From: Zobellia uliginosa
Lineage (GTDB): Bacteria > Bacteroidota > Bacteroidia > Flavobacteriales > Flavobacteriaceae
NCBI RefSeq assembly: GCF_900156625.1
Contig: NZ_FTOB01000004.1
Coordinates: 1-64,000 of the forward strand
Length of the DNA: 64,000 bases
Reading direction: 5' to 3'
Notes under the pieces: model-generated
The model's input: the letters and a program-made list of their open reading frames with translations, nothing else
Database searches by the model: none
What the model was told of the DNA's origin: nothing
Shown: in pieces, positions 25,616 to 36,085 of the stretch
Layout: every line of letters begins with the position of its first letter
Numbering within the stretch: position 1 is the first letter of the stretch
Made by a program: the position numbers and the translations under genes

Positions 25616-27417
25616 TTTTTGATTTTAAAGCCTTTATTGTTTTTTGTTTGTAGGGTTTTGGTCGAGGTCTCATCGCTTTTGATGATGTTCTTGTTCGTGC
25701 CCGAATAGCTGTTCTTTATGATTTTAGTGGCCTTGCCGTTGGTAATTTCGAACATGGGGGCGTTCGGGTATAGCTCGGGGGCATCCTTGGTTTGAATAAT
25801 GGTATTGCCCGAGACTTCCAGCCCGTCTGCCCGATCGGCCCATACGATACGGTTTCCGAAGGTCTGTATACGGTTGTTCACAAAGCGGATATTTTGGTCA
25901 TAGCGGATATTTTGGTCAAAGCCCTTGCCTAGACGTGGGGTAATATAGAGAACGGCGTGCTCCATGCCACTATAGGCGCAATACTCAAAATTGTTATTTT
26001 GGATGAGTACGTCTCGTACCGCGCCGCTTTCGAACCAGAAAAAGGTTTCTCCACGAAAGAAAACGGAAGACATCATAGAAGAGAAATTGTTGTTTTCAAT
26101 AACCGTTTTTAAAGGGGTCTTCAGTACAATATTTCGGGCCCTGTGGTCTTTGATGGTACAGCCGCGCATGGTGAAGGTAGGGTTCCATGTTTTGTTCTCG
26201 AGAATATCGCCCGCGGCCAATTCCGGGGGGAGTCCGTCGTTAAAGGTAAGGTCGGTATACTTGTCGTTTACTACCGATACCGAAGCCACGGTACGAACCG
26301 CACCTCTTTTGGGGTTCGGTTGATGTATAAACCAGATTTCATCATTGGGAGCGGCAAATTCAAAACCCATTTGCTCAAAATGTTGGAGTGCTACCCTTAC
26401 CGTGCTTTTGTCAATGATCCGGTCGACGACCACATAGGTGCCATGTACGTTCGTACCATCGTCAAGCATGTGTTTAAAGGTACAGTTTTCTATAAGGATA
26501 TCACCTTTGCAGTTGGCAAAATGGGTGGCATCGGCAATGGTTGAGACCATGCGGTCAGACCCTTCTCGTACATATACGCCGCAATTGTCGATTGTAATGT
26601 TTTCGGTTCGTTCGAACAAGAAGCCCATTCCAAGGGCATGGTGGACCTTTATGTTTTTTAGGAGAATGTTTTGTGATGAGGTCACCTGAAAGGCCGGGGC
26701 ATATCGGTTATGGTCATGGTCTCCCTTTGAATGGAGGATGGAGCCTACAGAAGGGTATTGTTTTAAATGTTCGTAAAAACGAAGCACTCCATTGGGGCGT
26801 TTTTCAACCCAACGTGGTCTACTGCTCATGTCCCAAGCGCCATGGGCCACCCGTTTGTGTTCAGGGTCAAAGGCAAGGGTGCTTCCCATTTCGGGAAAGA
26901 CGAAGTCGTCTATATCCGGAAAAAGGATCCGCCCCTTGTTCAGTTTCCATGAATAGCCCTTGGTAAAAGGTTTGATATCACGCCAGCCTTCCTTTTCGTT
27001 CACTGCAACTACTTCACCCTGAAAGGTAAAAGGGATATCCCAGTCTATGCTGAGGTCGTTTATCGTGACTTTCTTGCAGTTTTTAAACTGAAAAGGGGCC
27101 ACTTGGCCGTGGAAGATAAATTCGGAACCCTTGGCTTCGATCGTTATCGAATCAAAATCCTCCAACAGAAAAATAATATTTTTTAATCCATTGCCGTGAT
27201 TGGTGATGTACGAATATCGTTGGGTAGCATAATCGGGTAAAAAAGTATAAACTCCTGTCTCAAAAACCAAGGTCAGATTTTTATCGGTCGCATTCTCTAG
27301 GGCTTTGCGTACCAAGGGGGTCATATCTTCCGCTTCAGGTTTTAAGTGAATGGTCTGTTGTGCCGAAAGATGGAACAGCCCAAAAAGGAACAGGGCGAAC
27401 AGGGACAGTTTTTTCAT
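25612..27417 (-). CDS. GH110 alpha-galactosidase (first of tandem pair)
   Basis: A 601-aa GH110 beta-helix enzyme. The signal peptide ends at about residue 19 (LSAQ). It has TGVYTFLPDYA, SEFIFHGQV and MLDDGTNVHGTYV with the acidic pair. It is only distantly like its neighbour, so the two probably divide substrates or linkages, and this one has a local six-residue repeat (DQNIRY) from an 18-bp tandem duplication at 25884-25919. The final 20 residues are Lys/Asn-rich. It is co-transcribed with the sulfatase ending 25 bp before it (27443). Confidence 0.9.
   Translation of the reverse strand: MKKLSLFALFLFGLFHLSAQQTIHLKPEAEDMTPLVRKALENATDKNLTLVFETGVYTFLPDYATQRYSYITNHGNGLKNIIFLLEDFDSITIEAKGSEFIFHGQVAPFQFKNCKKVTINDLSIDWDIPFTFQGEVVAVNEKEGWRDIKPFTKGYSWKLNKGRILFPDIDDFVFPEMGSTLAFDPEHKRVAHGAWDMSSRPRWVEKRPNGVLRFYEHLKQYPSVGSILHSKGDHDHNRYAPAFQVTSSQNILLKNIKVHHALGMGFLFERTENITIDNCGVYVREGSDRMVSTIADATHFANCKGDILIENCTFKHMLDDGTNVHGTYVVVDRIIDKSTVRVALQHFEQMGFEFAAPNDEIWFIHQPNPKRGAVRTVASVSVVNDKYTDLTFNDGLPPELAAGDILENKTWNPTFTMRGCTIKDHRARNIVLKTPLKTVIENNNFSSMMSSVFFRGETFFWFESGAVRDVLIQNNNFEYCAYSGMEHAVLYITPRLGKGFDQNIRYDQNIRFVNNRIQTFGNRIVWADRADGLEVSGNTIIQTKDAPELYPNAPMFEITNGKATKIIKNSYSGTNKNIIKSDETSTKTLQTKNNKGFKIKK
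25884..25919. repeat. 18-bp tandem duplication inside GH110 gene
   Basis: Two adjacent 18-bp units differ at one base (last position). They add the six-residue segment DQNIRY to the first GH110 protein, in frame, in a turn between beta-helix rungs. The near-identity suggests a recent slippage event. Confidence 0.85.
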
Positions 27418-27442
27418 AGGTTTAATTTGATATGTCTTGAGC

Positions 27443-28918
27443 TTATAGGTTAACGCCGGTGCCTTGTAGGGAGTTGTCGTGGTCCCATGTTATGAGCCAA
27501 GGGTCTTTGGTCTCTTTTTGGAAAGCTTTCATTTTGGCTTTTAAGCCCTCTAGAACGTCTTTGTAGTTTTCATCATTCGCCAAATTATGGCTTTCACCGG
27601 GGTCTTTTGACAGGTCGAACAATTCAAATTCAGGCCTGAAGAGGTAGTCTTTGACCTTGCGTTTTCCAAAGTATTCTTTTTCGCTTCGGTATACTTCCTG
27701 CCAAGTAGATGCGGCCCAAAGATCCGAGGCAAAAGGATATTCTTGACGCCATGCGATATTGCGGATAAGTTTGAAGTTCTTGTCCCTGACCACCCGCATG
27801 GGGTAGTACATGGTAATCTCGTGGAAAGTGTGGGAAGCGTATATTTCATTCCATCCCTTGGGGTTTTCCTTGCCGAGTATTTTTTTGAACGATTTGCCAT
27901 GGAAGGCGTTTGAGTCGTAATCGACACCGGCCATATCCAGAATGGTAGGCGTAAGGTCCGTCCAAGAAATAAGGGCATTGTTGACGGAACCTCCTTTGAG
28001 GTTTGCAAGCGGGTCTTTGATGATACAGGGCAGCTTGATACCAGGTTCGTAAACGGTCGTTTTAGCGCCGGGAAAGGCCATGCCGTTGTCCGAAATGTAG
28101 ATGACCACGGTGTTTTTGTCCTTACCGCTCGCTTTCAGCATGTTCATAAGCTTTCCGAAACCTTGGTCGATTCTCGAGATACTTTGATAGTATTGGGCGA
28201 TTTCCTCACGGCTTTCTTTGCTGTCAGGGAGAAAGTCAGGTACAATTACATCTTTTGGGTCGTAGGTAACGGTTTCGACACCTTTATAGCCTTCCTTTTT
28301 ATTGCCAAAGCTGTTGGGAAGGTTCCAAGGTTCCGACTCAAAGGGGGCGCCACGGTGCGGATCATCGGTACAGAAATAGAGAAAGAAAGGTTTGTCGGAA
28401 TTAATGACGTCCTTGCATTTCCCGGCCATTTCTACCGTATTCCGTGGGTTGGCCTCCAAGACTTTTTGAAAGTGGTAAACCGATTCGGGGGCCACGTGGT
28501 ATTTTCCTATTCGAGCCGTTTCGTAACCTGCTTTTTCTAGTAAGACGGGCAATGATTTTACATTGTCATAGCTGCTAAAGTGATGGTAGTCGTGTACATG
28601 TCCGTACGAACCGGTAGCGTGGCCGTACAGACCGGTGAGTATGACCGATCGGCTGGCGGCACAACTTGCACTGGTGCAATAGGCATTGTTAAAGCGTACG
28701 CCTTCGGCGGCCAGTTGGTCGAGGTTGGGGGTTTTGATGACTTTGTTCCCGTAGGCGCCAATGGCATCCAAACCGTGGTCATCGGCAACAAAGAGTATGA
28801 TATTGGGCGATGTGTTTTTCGCGTCTTGTTTAGCAAGGTCTTTTGTTTTGTCTTTGGTGGTACAGCCAACAAATAGTAAAAGAAAGATAAGGGCAGGTGT
28901 GAAAAGTTTTGTGGTCAT
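27443..28918 (-). CDS. S1 sulfatase with CAASR signature
   Basis: A 491-aa lipoprotein-type sulfatase (lipobox FVGC, Cys19), taken from the Met that starts MTTKLFTPAL. Eight more residues upstream are possible. The modified Cys is residue 86 in CAASRSVILTG, a Cys-x-Ala variant of the usual Cys-x-Pro motif. FVADDHGLD and ISDNGMAFPG form the metal site. The HVHDYHHF block is unlike other members of the locus. It begins the six-gene operon sulfatase-GH110-GH110-sulfatase-sulfatase-sulfatase, downstream of the SusC/SusD transcript and its terminator. Confidence 0.88.
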   Translation of the reverse strand: MTTKLFTPALIFLLLFVGCTTKDKTKDLAKQDAKNTSPNIILFVADDHGLDAIGAYGNKVIKTPNLDQLAAEGVRFNNAYCTSASCAASRSVILTGLYGHATGSYGHVHDYHHFSSYDNVKSLPVLLEKAGYETARIGKYHVAPESVYHFQKVLEANPRNTVEMAGKCKDVINSDKPFFLYFCTDDPHRGAPFESEPWNLPNSFGNKKEGYKGVETVTYDPKDVIVPDFLPDSKESREEIAQYYQSISRIDQGFGKLMNMLKASGKDKNTVVIYISDNGMAFPGAKTTVYEPGIKLPCIIKDPLANLKGGSVNNALISWTDLTPTILDMAGVDYDSNAFHGKSFKKILGKENPKGWNEIYASHTFHEITMYYPMRVVRDKNFKLIRNIAWRQEYPFASDLWAASTWQEVYRSEKEYFGKRKVKDYLFRPEFELFDLSKDPGESHNLANDENYKDVLEGLKAKMKAFQKETKDPWLITWDHDNSLQGTGVNL

Positions 28919-29036
28919 GATATGTCTTTGATTTTGAAACATAAGGCATTGCCGTACAAAGTAGATATATATTCTTGATTTCTATGTATGCAAGGGTTTA
29001 TGAAATGTATTTGGGAGTACAAATGTGGTTATAGAG

Positions 29037-29070
29037 AAAAAGTCATTCCCGATGAAAGGAATGACTTTTT
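29037..29070 (-). terminator. Rho-independent terminator after SusD1
   Basis: AAAGTCATTCC pairs with GGAATGACTTT around an 8-nt loop, with T runs beyond. It lies 28 bp after the SusD stop at 29098 and separates that pair from the sulfatase-GH110 operon. Confidence 0.85.
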
Positions 29071-29097
29071 AGACTAAATAGGGTAAAGGCTAAGACC

Positions 29098-30636
29098 TTA
29101 GTTCAGGTTAGGGTTTAGTGTAGTTTCGGTAGCGGGAATAGGGGTAAACCATAGGTTTTTATCGGCGGGATCTCCGATTAAGGGAACCTCCCTTGCATCA
29201 CGCGAGGCATTTGCTTCCGCAACTTTTTCTAAACGGACCAAGTCTAACCAACGGTTGCCGCTAATTTCCCCTAAGAATTCATAGGCCCTTTCGTTAACGA
29301 TCGCATCGATCATCAACTGGGGAGTTGAAAGTTCGGCAAGGGTATAGTCGATGGCCGGGTCGGGAGTCATCCAAAATCCGGGTTCCAAAGCGGCTACTTC
29401 GGCTTGTTTGGTCGCTCCTTTGGCATAGGCCCTTCTCTTGACCCTGTTCAAGTCTTCCAAGGCCGTAGCTAGGTCTCCTGTATTTGCGGCGGCTTCGGCA
29501 TGCATCAATAAAACTTCCGCATACCGCATGGCAATCCGGTCATTAGAAGTTTGCCATGTATTTTCAAAAACGTGGTCTATTGGATCCGTTGAATTAGGAG
29601 CTTTGGTACCCCAAGTAAATTTAGTGACGACAGGGTTCTTAAATTCTTCAAAGTACGGATTACCTGTAGTTGCGGTAGAGAATTCTTTTCTATATCCATC
29701 AGGGAAATTATTGAAGTAGGTCCACTCCATGTACAGATCCATCCAGTTGGCCCATCTAAAGCCATAAACCCTATTTTGGGTAATTATTGGCCAAGATTCG
29801 TTAGACATTATGTGTGCATAAATTACTTCTTTATTAATTTGATGTGGGTCTTGGAAGTTATAGGCGAAGTCATCGGTCAAAGAATAAACTCCATCGGCAA
29901 TGATTTCACCAGTAAGTTGTTTTACTTGCTCCCATTTATCCGCTTCATTGTAGGGATAGCCGGTCAACTGCATATATGTTTTTGCCAAGAAGGCCTTGGC
30001 CGCAGTTTTTGAAACCCTACCATTAGAGGCTAAAGGGTTGGAGTCTCTCTCGTTAACGGCCCATTTAATGGCGAACTCAAAATCTTTGATGGCTTGGGCC
30101 ATAACCTCTCTCTTGGGAGTTAATGGAATTTCGAGGTCTGGAATTGGGTCTAGTGGCATAGGCACATCACCAAAACTTGTTGCAAGTCTAAAATAGCACA
30201 GGCCTCTAACAAAATAGGCGTTGGCATGGGCTGCGTTTATTACGGATTCTTCTACGTCTTCCGGATGGGCATCTGCGATATAACTGTTACAGGCAAGAAT
30301 GGCTTGATAGTTGCCATTGTAATCATTGGTAGCCCATGAGTTACCTGCAGTTCTTGCAAATTGGTCAGATTCAAGAACGACCCATTTGTTGCTGCCCAAT
30401 CTTGAGGTTAGGTCATCCGCTCCCGTGAAATGGGCATAATTATCTAAGCCCCAGGTGTTTCTGCGTAGGGTGCCGTAGATGCCTATTATACCGGCATCTA
30501 ATGTGTTTTCGTCCGAATAGAACGTGGATGAGGCAACTACCCCGTCCGATCCTTCGTCTAACTTTTCACAACTTCCAAATCCTAGAAGGATAATGAAGGC
30601 AAAGAGTACTGTATATATATTATAAATTCGTTTCAT
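29098..30636 (-). CDS. SusD-like outer-membrane lipoprotein (pair 1)
   Basis: A 512-aa SusD/RagB-type lipoprotein (lipobox GFGSC, near residue 23) that captures glycans at the cell surface and caps the TonB-dependent transporter. It carries the TPR-like helical scaffold (YFRLATSFGDVPMPL, MRYAEVLLMHAEAA) and a C-terminal RWLDLVRLE. Its start lies 17 bp after the stop of SusC1, the standard Bacteroidetes order. It is shorter than SusD2 and belongs to a different lineage, so the two pairs may import different oligosaccharides. Confidence 0.93.
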   Translation of the reverse strand: MKRIYNIYTVLFAFIILLGFGSCEKLDEGSDGVVASSTFYSDENTLDAGIIGIYGTLRRNTWGLDNYAHFTGADDLTSRLGSNKWVVLESDQFARTAGNSWATNDYNGNYQAILACNSYIADAHPEDVEESVINAAHANAYFVRGLCYFRLATSFGDVPMPLDPIPDLEIPLTPKREVMAQAIKDFEFAIKWAVNERDSNPLASNGRVSKTAAKAFLAKTYMQLTGYPYNEADKWEQVKQLTGEIIADGVYSLTDDFAYNFQDPHQINKEVIYAHIMSNESWPIITQNRVYGFRWANWMDLYMEWTYFNNFPDGYRKEFSTATTGNPYFEEFKNPVVTKFTWGTKAPNSTDPIDHVFENTWQTSNDRIAMRYAEVLLMHAEAAANTGDLATALEDLNRVKRRAYAKGATKQAEVAALEPGFWMTPDPAIDYTLAELSTPQLMIDAIVNERAYEFLGEISGNRWLDLVRLEKVAEANASRDAREVPLIGDPADKNLWFTPIPATETTLNPNLN

Positions 30637-30652
30637 TTTCTTTGTTTTTTGA

Positions 30653-33600
30653 TTAAAAACTTACTTTGAGTCCGAGGGAAATAGTTCTTGTTAATGGGTA
30701 TGAAAAGGCATCGACACCTGATTGGGAGTCACTGGATAGTGCCGTACTCGAACCTTCAGGGTCTAGACCGGAGTAATTGGTGATAGTCAGAATATTGTCT
30801 GAACTAGCGTATAGCCTGATACTGCTGAGCCCTAGGGCATCGGTTGTGCTATCGGGTATGTTGTACCCAAGGGTCATGTTACTGATCTTGAAGAAGGAGC
30901 CTTTTTCGATATACTGGCTTACGACATAGGTAAGGGAGTAGTCGGTTCCATATGGCATCACCTGTTGGGTAGATGAGGTGTTGGTCGGGGACCATCTATT
31001 TCTGTAATCTGTTGAAAGAATACCATAGTTCAATCTGTTGTCCGTCCAATTATAGATGTCATTACCTACGGTTCCAATACATTGAATGGACAGGTCGAGG
31101 CCTTTGTAGGCGATGCTTGTACCAAGTCCATACGTGAAATCGGGAGAAGCGTTACCGATAATTTGTCGGTCTTCGGCCGATATGGCTCCATCGTTGTCTA
31201 TGTCCTCATAGCGCACTTCACCTGGCCTAGAGCTATATGAATCGGCTTCTGCAGCTTCGTCTTCTTGCCAAATACCTATGGCCTTCAATCCGTAGAACGA
31301 GCCCATAGATTCACCTTTTCTGACAATGAATTTATTATTGCCCCCAACTAAGCTCCATATGCCTATGGGCTCTTCGTTGGCGATAAAAATTTCTTCTACG
31401 GGTTCACCTCCCGATTGGCCCAGGTTCTGAACAATGTTTTTGTTTTTTGAGAAATTGGCGTATGCACTCCATTGAAAATCATCTTTGCTCATGATATTCC
31501 AATTTAGCCCCACTTCAATACCATTGTTGTCTATATCGGCAAAATTGTCGGTAATGGAGGATTGACCGGTATATCGGGGTATGGATTTTGCGATAATGAC
31601 ATCCGTAGCCTTTTTTGAATACACGTCTATAGTACCCGTTAACCTGTTGTCTAAAATACCGAAATCGATACCTGCGTTATAGGAAGTGGTGGTTTCCCAT
31701 TTTAAATCTTTATCGGTAATGGAGCCGGGCACGACCCCTTGAACGGATTCCCCATTGTCTAATTGGTACCAACCATAATTACGGCCGTCTCCACTATCGG
31801 AAGCTGCAAATGTTTGTTGAATGGTTCCATAACCGACCGCTTGGTTCCCCACGGAACCGAAACCTAACCTAAATTTCAGGTTGCTTACGAAGTCGGAGGT
31901 TTTTAGGAAATTTTCTTCGGAAGCCCTCCATGCAAAAGCAGCTGAGGGAAAATAACCCCATCTGTTGTCGGCGTTAAATCGAGACGATCCATCTGCACGC
32001 ATAGAAGCTGTGAGTAGATAACGGTCCTTAAAACTATAATTAAGACGACCCATATACGAACGGAGTTTACCTGTACCATAGCCTGAATTAAGTGAGGAGG
32101 GAGAGCCATTGGCCAAAAGGTGCCATTCGTTGGCTAAGGTGGAAAGATTGCCGACGGTGGCCGTATTGTTTCGGTTTATCGATTTTGAAAACTCATATAC
32201 GCCCGATATCTTCAGGTTGTGATCGCCAAAGTTGTTTTCATAGGTAAGAATACTGTTGGCCAACCAGCTATTGTTTCTTCTGTAGGCTTGCTGGGCGGTA
32301 ACGTTATCTCTGCTTATATTGATAAAGTCCGGTAGGGTTCGTTGGCCATGATAGTTCATAGAGAGGCTTCCGGCGGCACTTAGCGATAAGGTCAAATGGT
32401 TGGCCACATCGATGTTAAGGTCAATGTTGGAAGTGATCTTGTCATTGAGGGTTTCTTGGTTTTGCCTCACCTGCATTTCTGGGTTTACAAGTCTTCCCAC
32501 AAGAAAAGCCCCGTTATAGCTGTTATAGGTGCTTCCATCTATAAAATCTCCATTTGCATCGCGCGACTCCCACATTTGAGGAAATATTACGGCGTTTCCG
32601 ATAGGATTACCGGTACCACCGGTACCTCTGCCATTGGCCTGTGATTCTATGTGGGTTCCATAGGTGTTAAATTTAAACTGGATGCGTTCCCCAATGTTTC
32701 CTGAAATATTGGAACGGATGGAAGTTCTTCTATAAAATGAATTTTTTATAACACCTTCATCGTTTAAATGGTTGGCGGAGAAAAAGTATTTTAAATTTTC
32801 AGAGCCGCCCGTAAGGTTCAAGGAATAGTTTTGTTTATATCCCTGACGGGTAATTAGGTCGACCCAGTCGGTTCCGCCTTTAGACCTAAAACCTGCAATG
32901 TCCGCAGCTGAAAAGTAAGGGGATTTGTTGAGTGAAGCTTGCTGCTCGTTCATAAGTTCGGCCATTTCGTCGATGGGTAAGATTTCGTATTGGTTGACCA
33001 TAGAACTCATACCGATGTTAGTGTCAAAGGTAACATTTAGCGGACCTTCCCTTGGTGCAACGGTCGTTATCAAGACCACGCCATTGGCACCTCTTGATCC
33101 ATACACGGCTGTTGCGGATGCATCTTTTAGAAAGTTGATCGTAGCGATGTCGTTGGGGTTAATGGTTGAAATATCTGCCCCTATAAAACCATCGATTACA
33201 TATAAAGGTTCGTTGCCATAGTTTATGGAACTTCCCCCTCTGATACGTATTTTCATTTTTTGTCCCGGGGCTCCAGTGGTTTGTTGAATATTTACTCCAC
33301 TGATTTTCCCCTGTAGACCTGCCCCGATTTTGGTAATGGGCGCCTTGAGTAGATCTTTGGCGGAAATAGAACCTACCGATCCGGTAAGGTCGCTTTTCTT
33401 TTGTGTACCATAACCTACTACCACTACCTCATCTAGCCCTGCAGCGTTTTCTTGCATTACTATTTTCAGGGTTTTTTGGCCTTGTGTGGCGATTTGTTGT
33501 GTTGAGAACCCTATATATGATACCGTTAATACGGCATTGGGGCTTTTAACGGTTATGGAAAAATTTCCGTCAAAATCGGCAGTTACACCGTTTGAGGTTC

Positions 33601-33772
33601 CTTGTTCCAAGATGTTGGCCCCGGGTAAGGGTAAACCGGTTTGGTCTACCACCGTACCACTAACGGTAGTGTCTTGGGCATAAATAGTTGATGTTATAAG
33701 AAATAACATCAAGAATGATACGCTTATCCTAAGCGTATGTTTCCAATTAATAAATAGTTGATCTCGCTTCAT
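30653..33772 (-). CDS. SusC-like TonB-dependent transporter (pair 1)
   Basis: A 1039-aa outer-membrane importer. The signal peptide ends at about residue 32. A carboxypeptidase-regulatory domain spans about 37-105. The TonB box and start of the plug is LDEVVVVGYG near 113-122, with IRIRGGSS and YVIDGF in the plug, then the barrel to a terminal aromatic (KVSF). It forms the entry channel with SusD1. Upstream is about 590 bp without a gene, so expression probably starts in that long AT-rich leader region, perhaps under control of the hybrid sensor encoded at 57015. Confidence 0.93.
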   Translation of the reverse strand: MKRDQLFINWKHTLRISVSFLMLFLITSTIYAQDTTVSGTVVDQTGLPLPGANILEQGTSNGVTADFDGNFSITVKSPNAVLTVSYIGFSTQQIATQGQKTLKIVMQENAAGLDEVVVVGYGTQKKSDLTGSVGSISAKDLLKAPITKIGAGLQGKISGVNIQQTTGAPGQKMKIRIRGGSSINYGNEPLYVIDGFIGADISTINPNDIATINFLKDASATAVYGSRGANGVVLITTVAPREGPLNVTFDTNIGMSSMVNQYEILPIDEMAELMNEQQASLNKSPYFSAADIAGFRSKGGTDWVDLITRQGYKQNYSLNLTGGSENLKYFFSANHLNDEGVIKNSFYRRTSIRSNISGNIGERIQFKFNTYGTHIESQANGRGTGGTGNPIGNAVIFPQMWESRDANGDFIDGSTYNSYNGAFLVGRLVNPEMQVRQNQETLNDKITSNIDLNIDVANHLTLSLSAAGSLSMNYHGQRTLPDFINISRDNVTAQQAYRRNNSWLANSILTYENNFGDHNLKISGVYEFSKSINRNNTATVGNLSTLANEWHLLANGSPSSLNSGYGTGKLRSYMGRLNYSFKDRYLLTASMRADGSSRFNADNRWGYFPSAAFAWRASEENFLKTSDFVSNLKFRLGFGSVGNQAVGYGTIQQTFAASDSGDGRNYGWYQLDNGESVQGVVPGSITDKDLKWETTTSYNAGIDFGILDNRLTGTIDVYSKKATDVIIAKSIPRYTGQSSITDNFADIDNNGIEVGLNWNIMSKDDFQWSAYANFSKNKNIVQNLGQSGGEPVEEIFIANEEPIGIWSLVGGNNKFIVRKGESMGSFYGLKAIGIWQEDEAAEADSYSSRPGEVRYEDIDNDGAISAEDRQIIGNASPDFTYGLGTSIAYKGLDLSIQCIGTVGNDIYNWTDNRLNYGILSTDYRNRWSPTNTSSTQQVMPYGTDYSLTYVVSQYIEKGSFFKISNMTLGYNIPDSTTDALGLSSIRLYASSDNILTITNYSGLDPEGSSTALSSDSQSGVDAFSYPLTRTISLGLKVSF

Positions 33773-34194
33773 AAGTGAACTTTTAAGTTGATTTTAAAAT
33801 GTTAAAATAAAGATGGATGGTTGGTTTGGTTTTTATTTTGTTTCAGAAATATCGTGATTTTATCGAATGAAAAATCTTTAGACTACGTGTTAAATATTCA
33901 ATAAAAAAGTTAAATATATGTGAAACTTAGTAAAAATATTACTAAAAAAAGAGGTTTTGTCTTTTAGAGTATATTTTTTGTATCTCTCAGTAAATCAAAT
34001 ATTTTAGAGAGGGGGTATTCCCGTTTTTTTGAGGGGGGAAATCGGTCGGTCGCAGATTCTGTATTGGGCCAAACACTTTAATATGTACGCTTTATACGTA
34101 CAAAAGAATAATGGGGTCGATTGCAATAATGAAGAAGAAAATGGAATAAAAACCCAAAGTTGAATCGGAACCGGTTAAGGGTAAACGAAAAAGA
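33773..34194. other. AT-rich leader and promoter region of SusC1
   Basis: This stretch holds no gene. It is AT-rich. TAAGTTTC on the minus strand at 33929-33922 matches seven of eight bases of TAnnTTTG and could be the SusC1 -7 element, giving a leader of about 140 nt. A 67-aa frame at 34092-34295 has no homology or upstream signals and is taken as spurious. I saw no clear inverted repeat that would mark a regulator site. Confidence 0.4.
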
Positions 34195-34218
34195 AGCTGC
34201 CGTGGCAGCCTTTTTTTA
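34195..34218 (-). terminator. Rho-independent terminator
   Basis: A GC-rich stem GGCTGCC / GGCAGC with a 2-nt loop precedes TTCTTTTT on the minus strand. It ends the single-sulfatase transcript at 34363 and separates it from SusC1. There is a T run on the plus strand too. Confidence 0.7.
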
Positions 34219-34362
34219 AGCGGGAATATTTTAAGATAGACTTGTCCTATATTTTTATAGGAATTGGTAATCATACGCTTCCATACAAAATGCATTTGAA
34301 ATTACTTTGATCCATATCGTATTGCCTCTTTCAAGGGCAATTGAACGATTAGGAAGTTTTAT

Positions 34363-35877
34363 CTAGCGTTTTACCGAATACCCTTGGTCTTTATAGGTTT
34401 TTAAAATCGTGGCCATTTCCTGGATTACATCGGGGTGCGCCTCAAAAATATTATTTCTTTGTTCAGCATCTTCTTCCATATTGAATAATAGGGCAGGTGT
34501 ATCAAAATCTTTGTAACCTCTCAACTTTTTAAAAGAATCGGGCATTTTTGAATGTTCGCCAGAAGGTTTGTTAATGTATAGCCACTTCCCTTTTCGCAAA
34601 CCCCAAATACCGTTGTATGTATTGTGTACAGTTGCTTCCCGCAATGGAGTGCTATATTTTTTGCCTTTTAGAAGGTCTAGTAAATTATAACTATCCGGTG
34701 CCGCATTTTTAGGAATTGTAGCGTTTGTAATTTCTGCCAGAGTAGCCATAATATCTACTTGTGAAATGACTTCCTTTGAAACGGTTCCAGCTTTGACCTG
34801 TTCTGGCCATTTAACGATGAAAGGCACGTGATGACCACCTTCCCAGACGTCACGTTTTAGGCCTCTAAAATCTCCCATACTATAGTGCTCGTATTTTTCG
34901 GCACGCTCAAAAGCGTATTTTTCCGGACCGTTATCCGCAGTGAAAATAACGATGGTATTTTTTTCAAGGCCTTTGTCTTTTAAGGCTTTCATGACCTGAC
35001 CGGCCACCCAATCGGTTTGAAACATATAATCGCCATAGGGGCCTGCTTTTGATTTGCCGATAAATTCTTCGTTCGGAATTATCGGGGCATGGGGGGAAGG
35101 AAGGGCCAAGTAAAGAAAGAACGGCTTGCCCGCCTTCTGCTGATTAATGTAGGCGACCGTTTTTTTGGTAAGTGTTGGAAGTACCTCGTATGGGTTCCAG
35201 CCTTTAACTTTGGGGCCCGGCCTAAATTCCCATTCGCCTTCGTTGACATCAAAGCCTACGTTATGTACATCCATTACTTCCTTTGGAAGTTCAACGAATT
35301 TATCGTTTTCAATCCATGCGTATGGGGGGAAGTTAATGGTTCCATCTCCAAAATAATAGTCGAAACCTTGATCTAGAGGCCCACCGGAAAGCGGTTCGCT
35401 CCAGTCGATATCTTCGGGTTTGTAGAACTTACGCATTTTGTTCCATTGAAAAACCTCGCCCGTAGCTTCGTTCTTGAATTTCCAGTTCCAACCCAAATGC
35501 CATTTTCCGATAGCAGCGGTTTTGTAGCCGTTGTTTTTCAGGAGTTCAGGAAGTGTGACATCCGACTCATTAAAAAATGGAGGGCCAAAAGAATTTACGA
35601 TATCATGCTGTCTTCGCCAGTGATAGGTTCCTGTAAGTAACGCATATCTACTGGGGGAGCAAATTCCCGAAGAACTGTGTGCATCGGTAAAGCGCATGCC
35701 TTCAGAGGCCAGTTGGTTTAGGTTGGGAGTAGGTATTTTAGAATCCTTGTTCTGGCACTGTAAATCTCCATAGCCCATGTCATCGGCATAAATAATAACG
35801 ATATTGGGTTTTTGGGCAGCTAAGGGAGAATTTGTAAGGCCCCATAGGGCAAGTATTAATAGGGGCAATCTTTTCAT
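34363..35877 (-). CDS. S1 sulfatase, GALNS/S1_15-like
   Basis: A 504-aa exported sulfatase, read from the Met before [10 protein letters not shown]. The signal peptide ends at about residue 22 (LAAQ). The modified Cys is residue 73 in [16 protein letters not shown], a string typical of N-acetylgalactosamine-6-sulfatase-type S1_15 members. [11 protein letters not shown] and [16 protein letters not shown] are the metal-site strings, with Ala instead of Ser before DNG. It is a stand-alone transcript with terminators on both sides. A probable 6-O-sulfatase on a galactose-like unit, by family analogy. Confidence 0.88.
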   Translation of the reverse strand: MKRLPLLILALWGLTNSPLAAQKPNIVIIYADDMGYGDLQCQNKDSKIPTPNLNQLASEGMRFTDAHSSSGICSPSRYALLTGTYHWRRQHDIVNSFGPPFFNESDVTLPELLKNNGYKTAAIGKWHLGWNWKFKNEATGEVFQWNKMRKFYKPEDIDWSEPLSGGPLDQGFDYYFGDGTINFPPYAWIENDKFVELPKEVMDVHNVGFDVNEGEWEFRPGPKVKGWNPYEVLPTLTKKTVAYINQQKAGKPFFLYLALPSPHAPIIPNEEFIGKSKAGPYGDYMFQTDWVAGQVMKALKDKGLEKNTIVIFTADNGPEKYAFERAEKYEHYSMGDFRGLKRDVWEGGHHVPFIVKWPEQVKAGTVSKEVISQVDIMATLAEITNATIPKNAAPDSYNLLDLLKGKKYSTPLREATVHNTYNGIWGLRKGKWLYINKPSGEHSKMPDSFKKLRGYKDFDTPALLFNMEEDAEQRNNIFEAHPDVIQEMATILKTYKDQGYSVKR

Positions 35878-35930
35878 AGGGTCGGTCTTAAAAATAATGT
35901 TTAAAGTACTACAAATATTGGAAGTAGCAT

Positions 35931-35966
35931 AAAAGCCGGAAGACAAATGGGTTTTCCGGCTTTTTC
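35931..35966 (-). terminator. Rho-independent terminator
   Basis: AAAAGCCGGAA pairs with TTCCGGCTTTTT around a loop. It ends the operon whose last gene stops at 36086, just before the sulfatase that begins at 35877. Confidence 0.8.
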
Positions 35967-36085
35967 AAATGAACTCAACAATTAAAACAAAAATAAAATT
36001 GTGAATGCTTTACCAAGTGTAAGCTGTTTCTTGACAAAATTTACCCTACCCCAAATACTGGAGATAGGGGCAATGTTCTATAAGT

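Noticed and set aside
34092-34295. 67-aa minus-strand frame upstream of SusC1
   Set aside because: It contains the terminator stem and has no homologous motif, ribosome-binding or promoter support.
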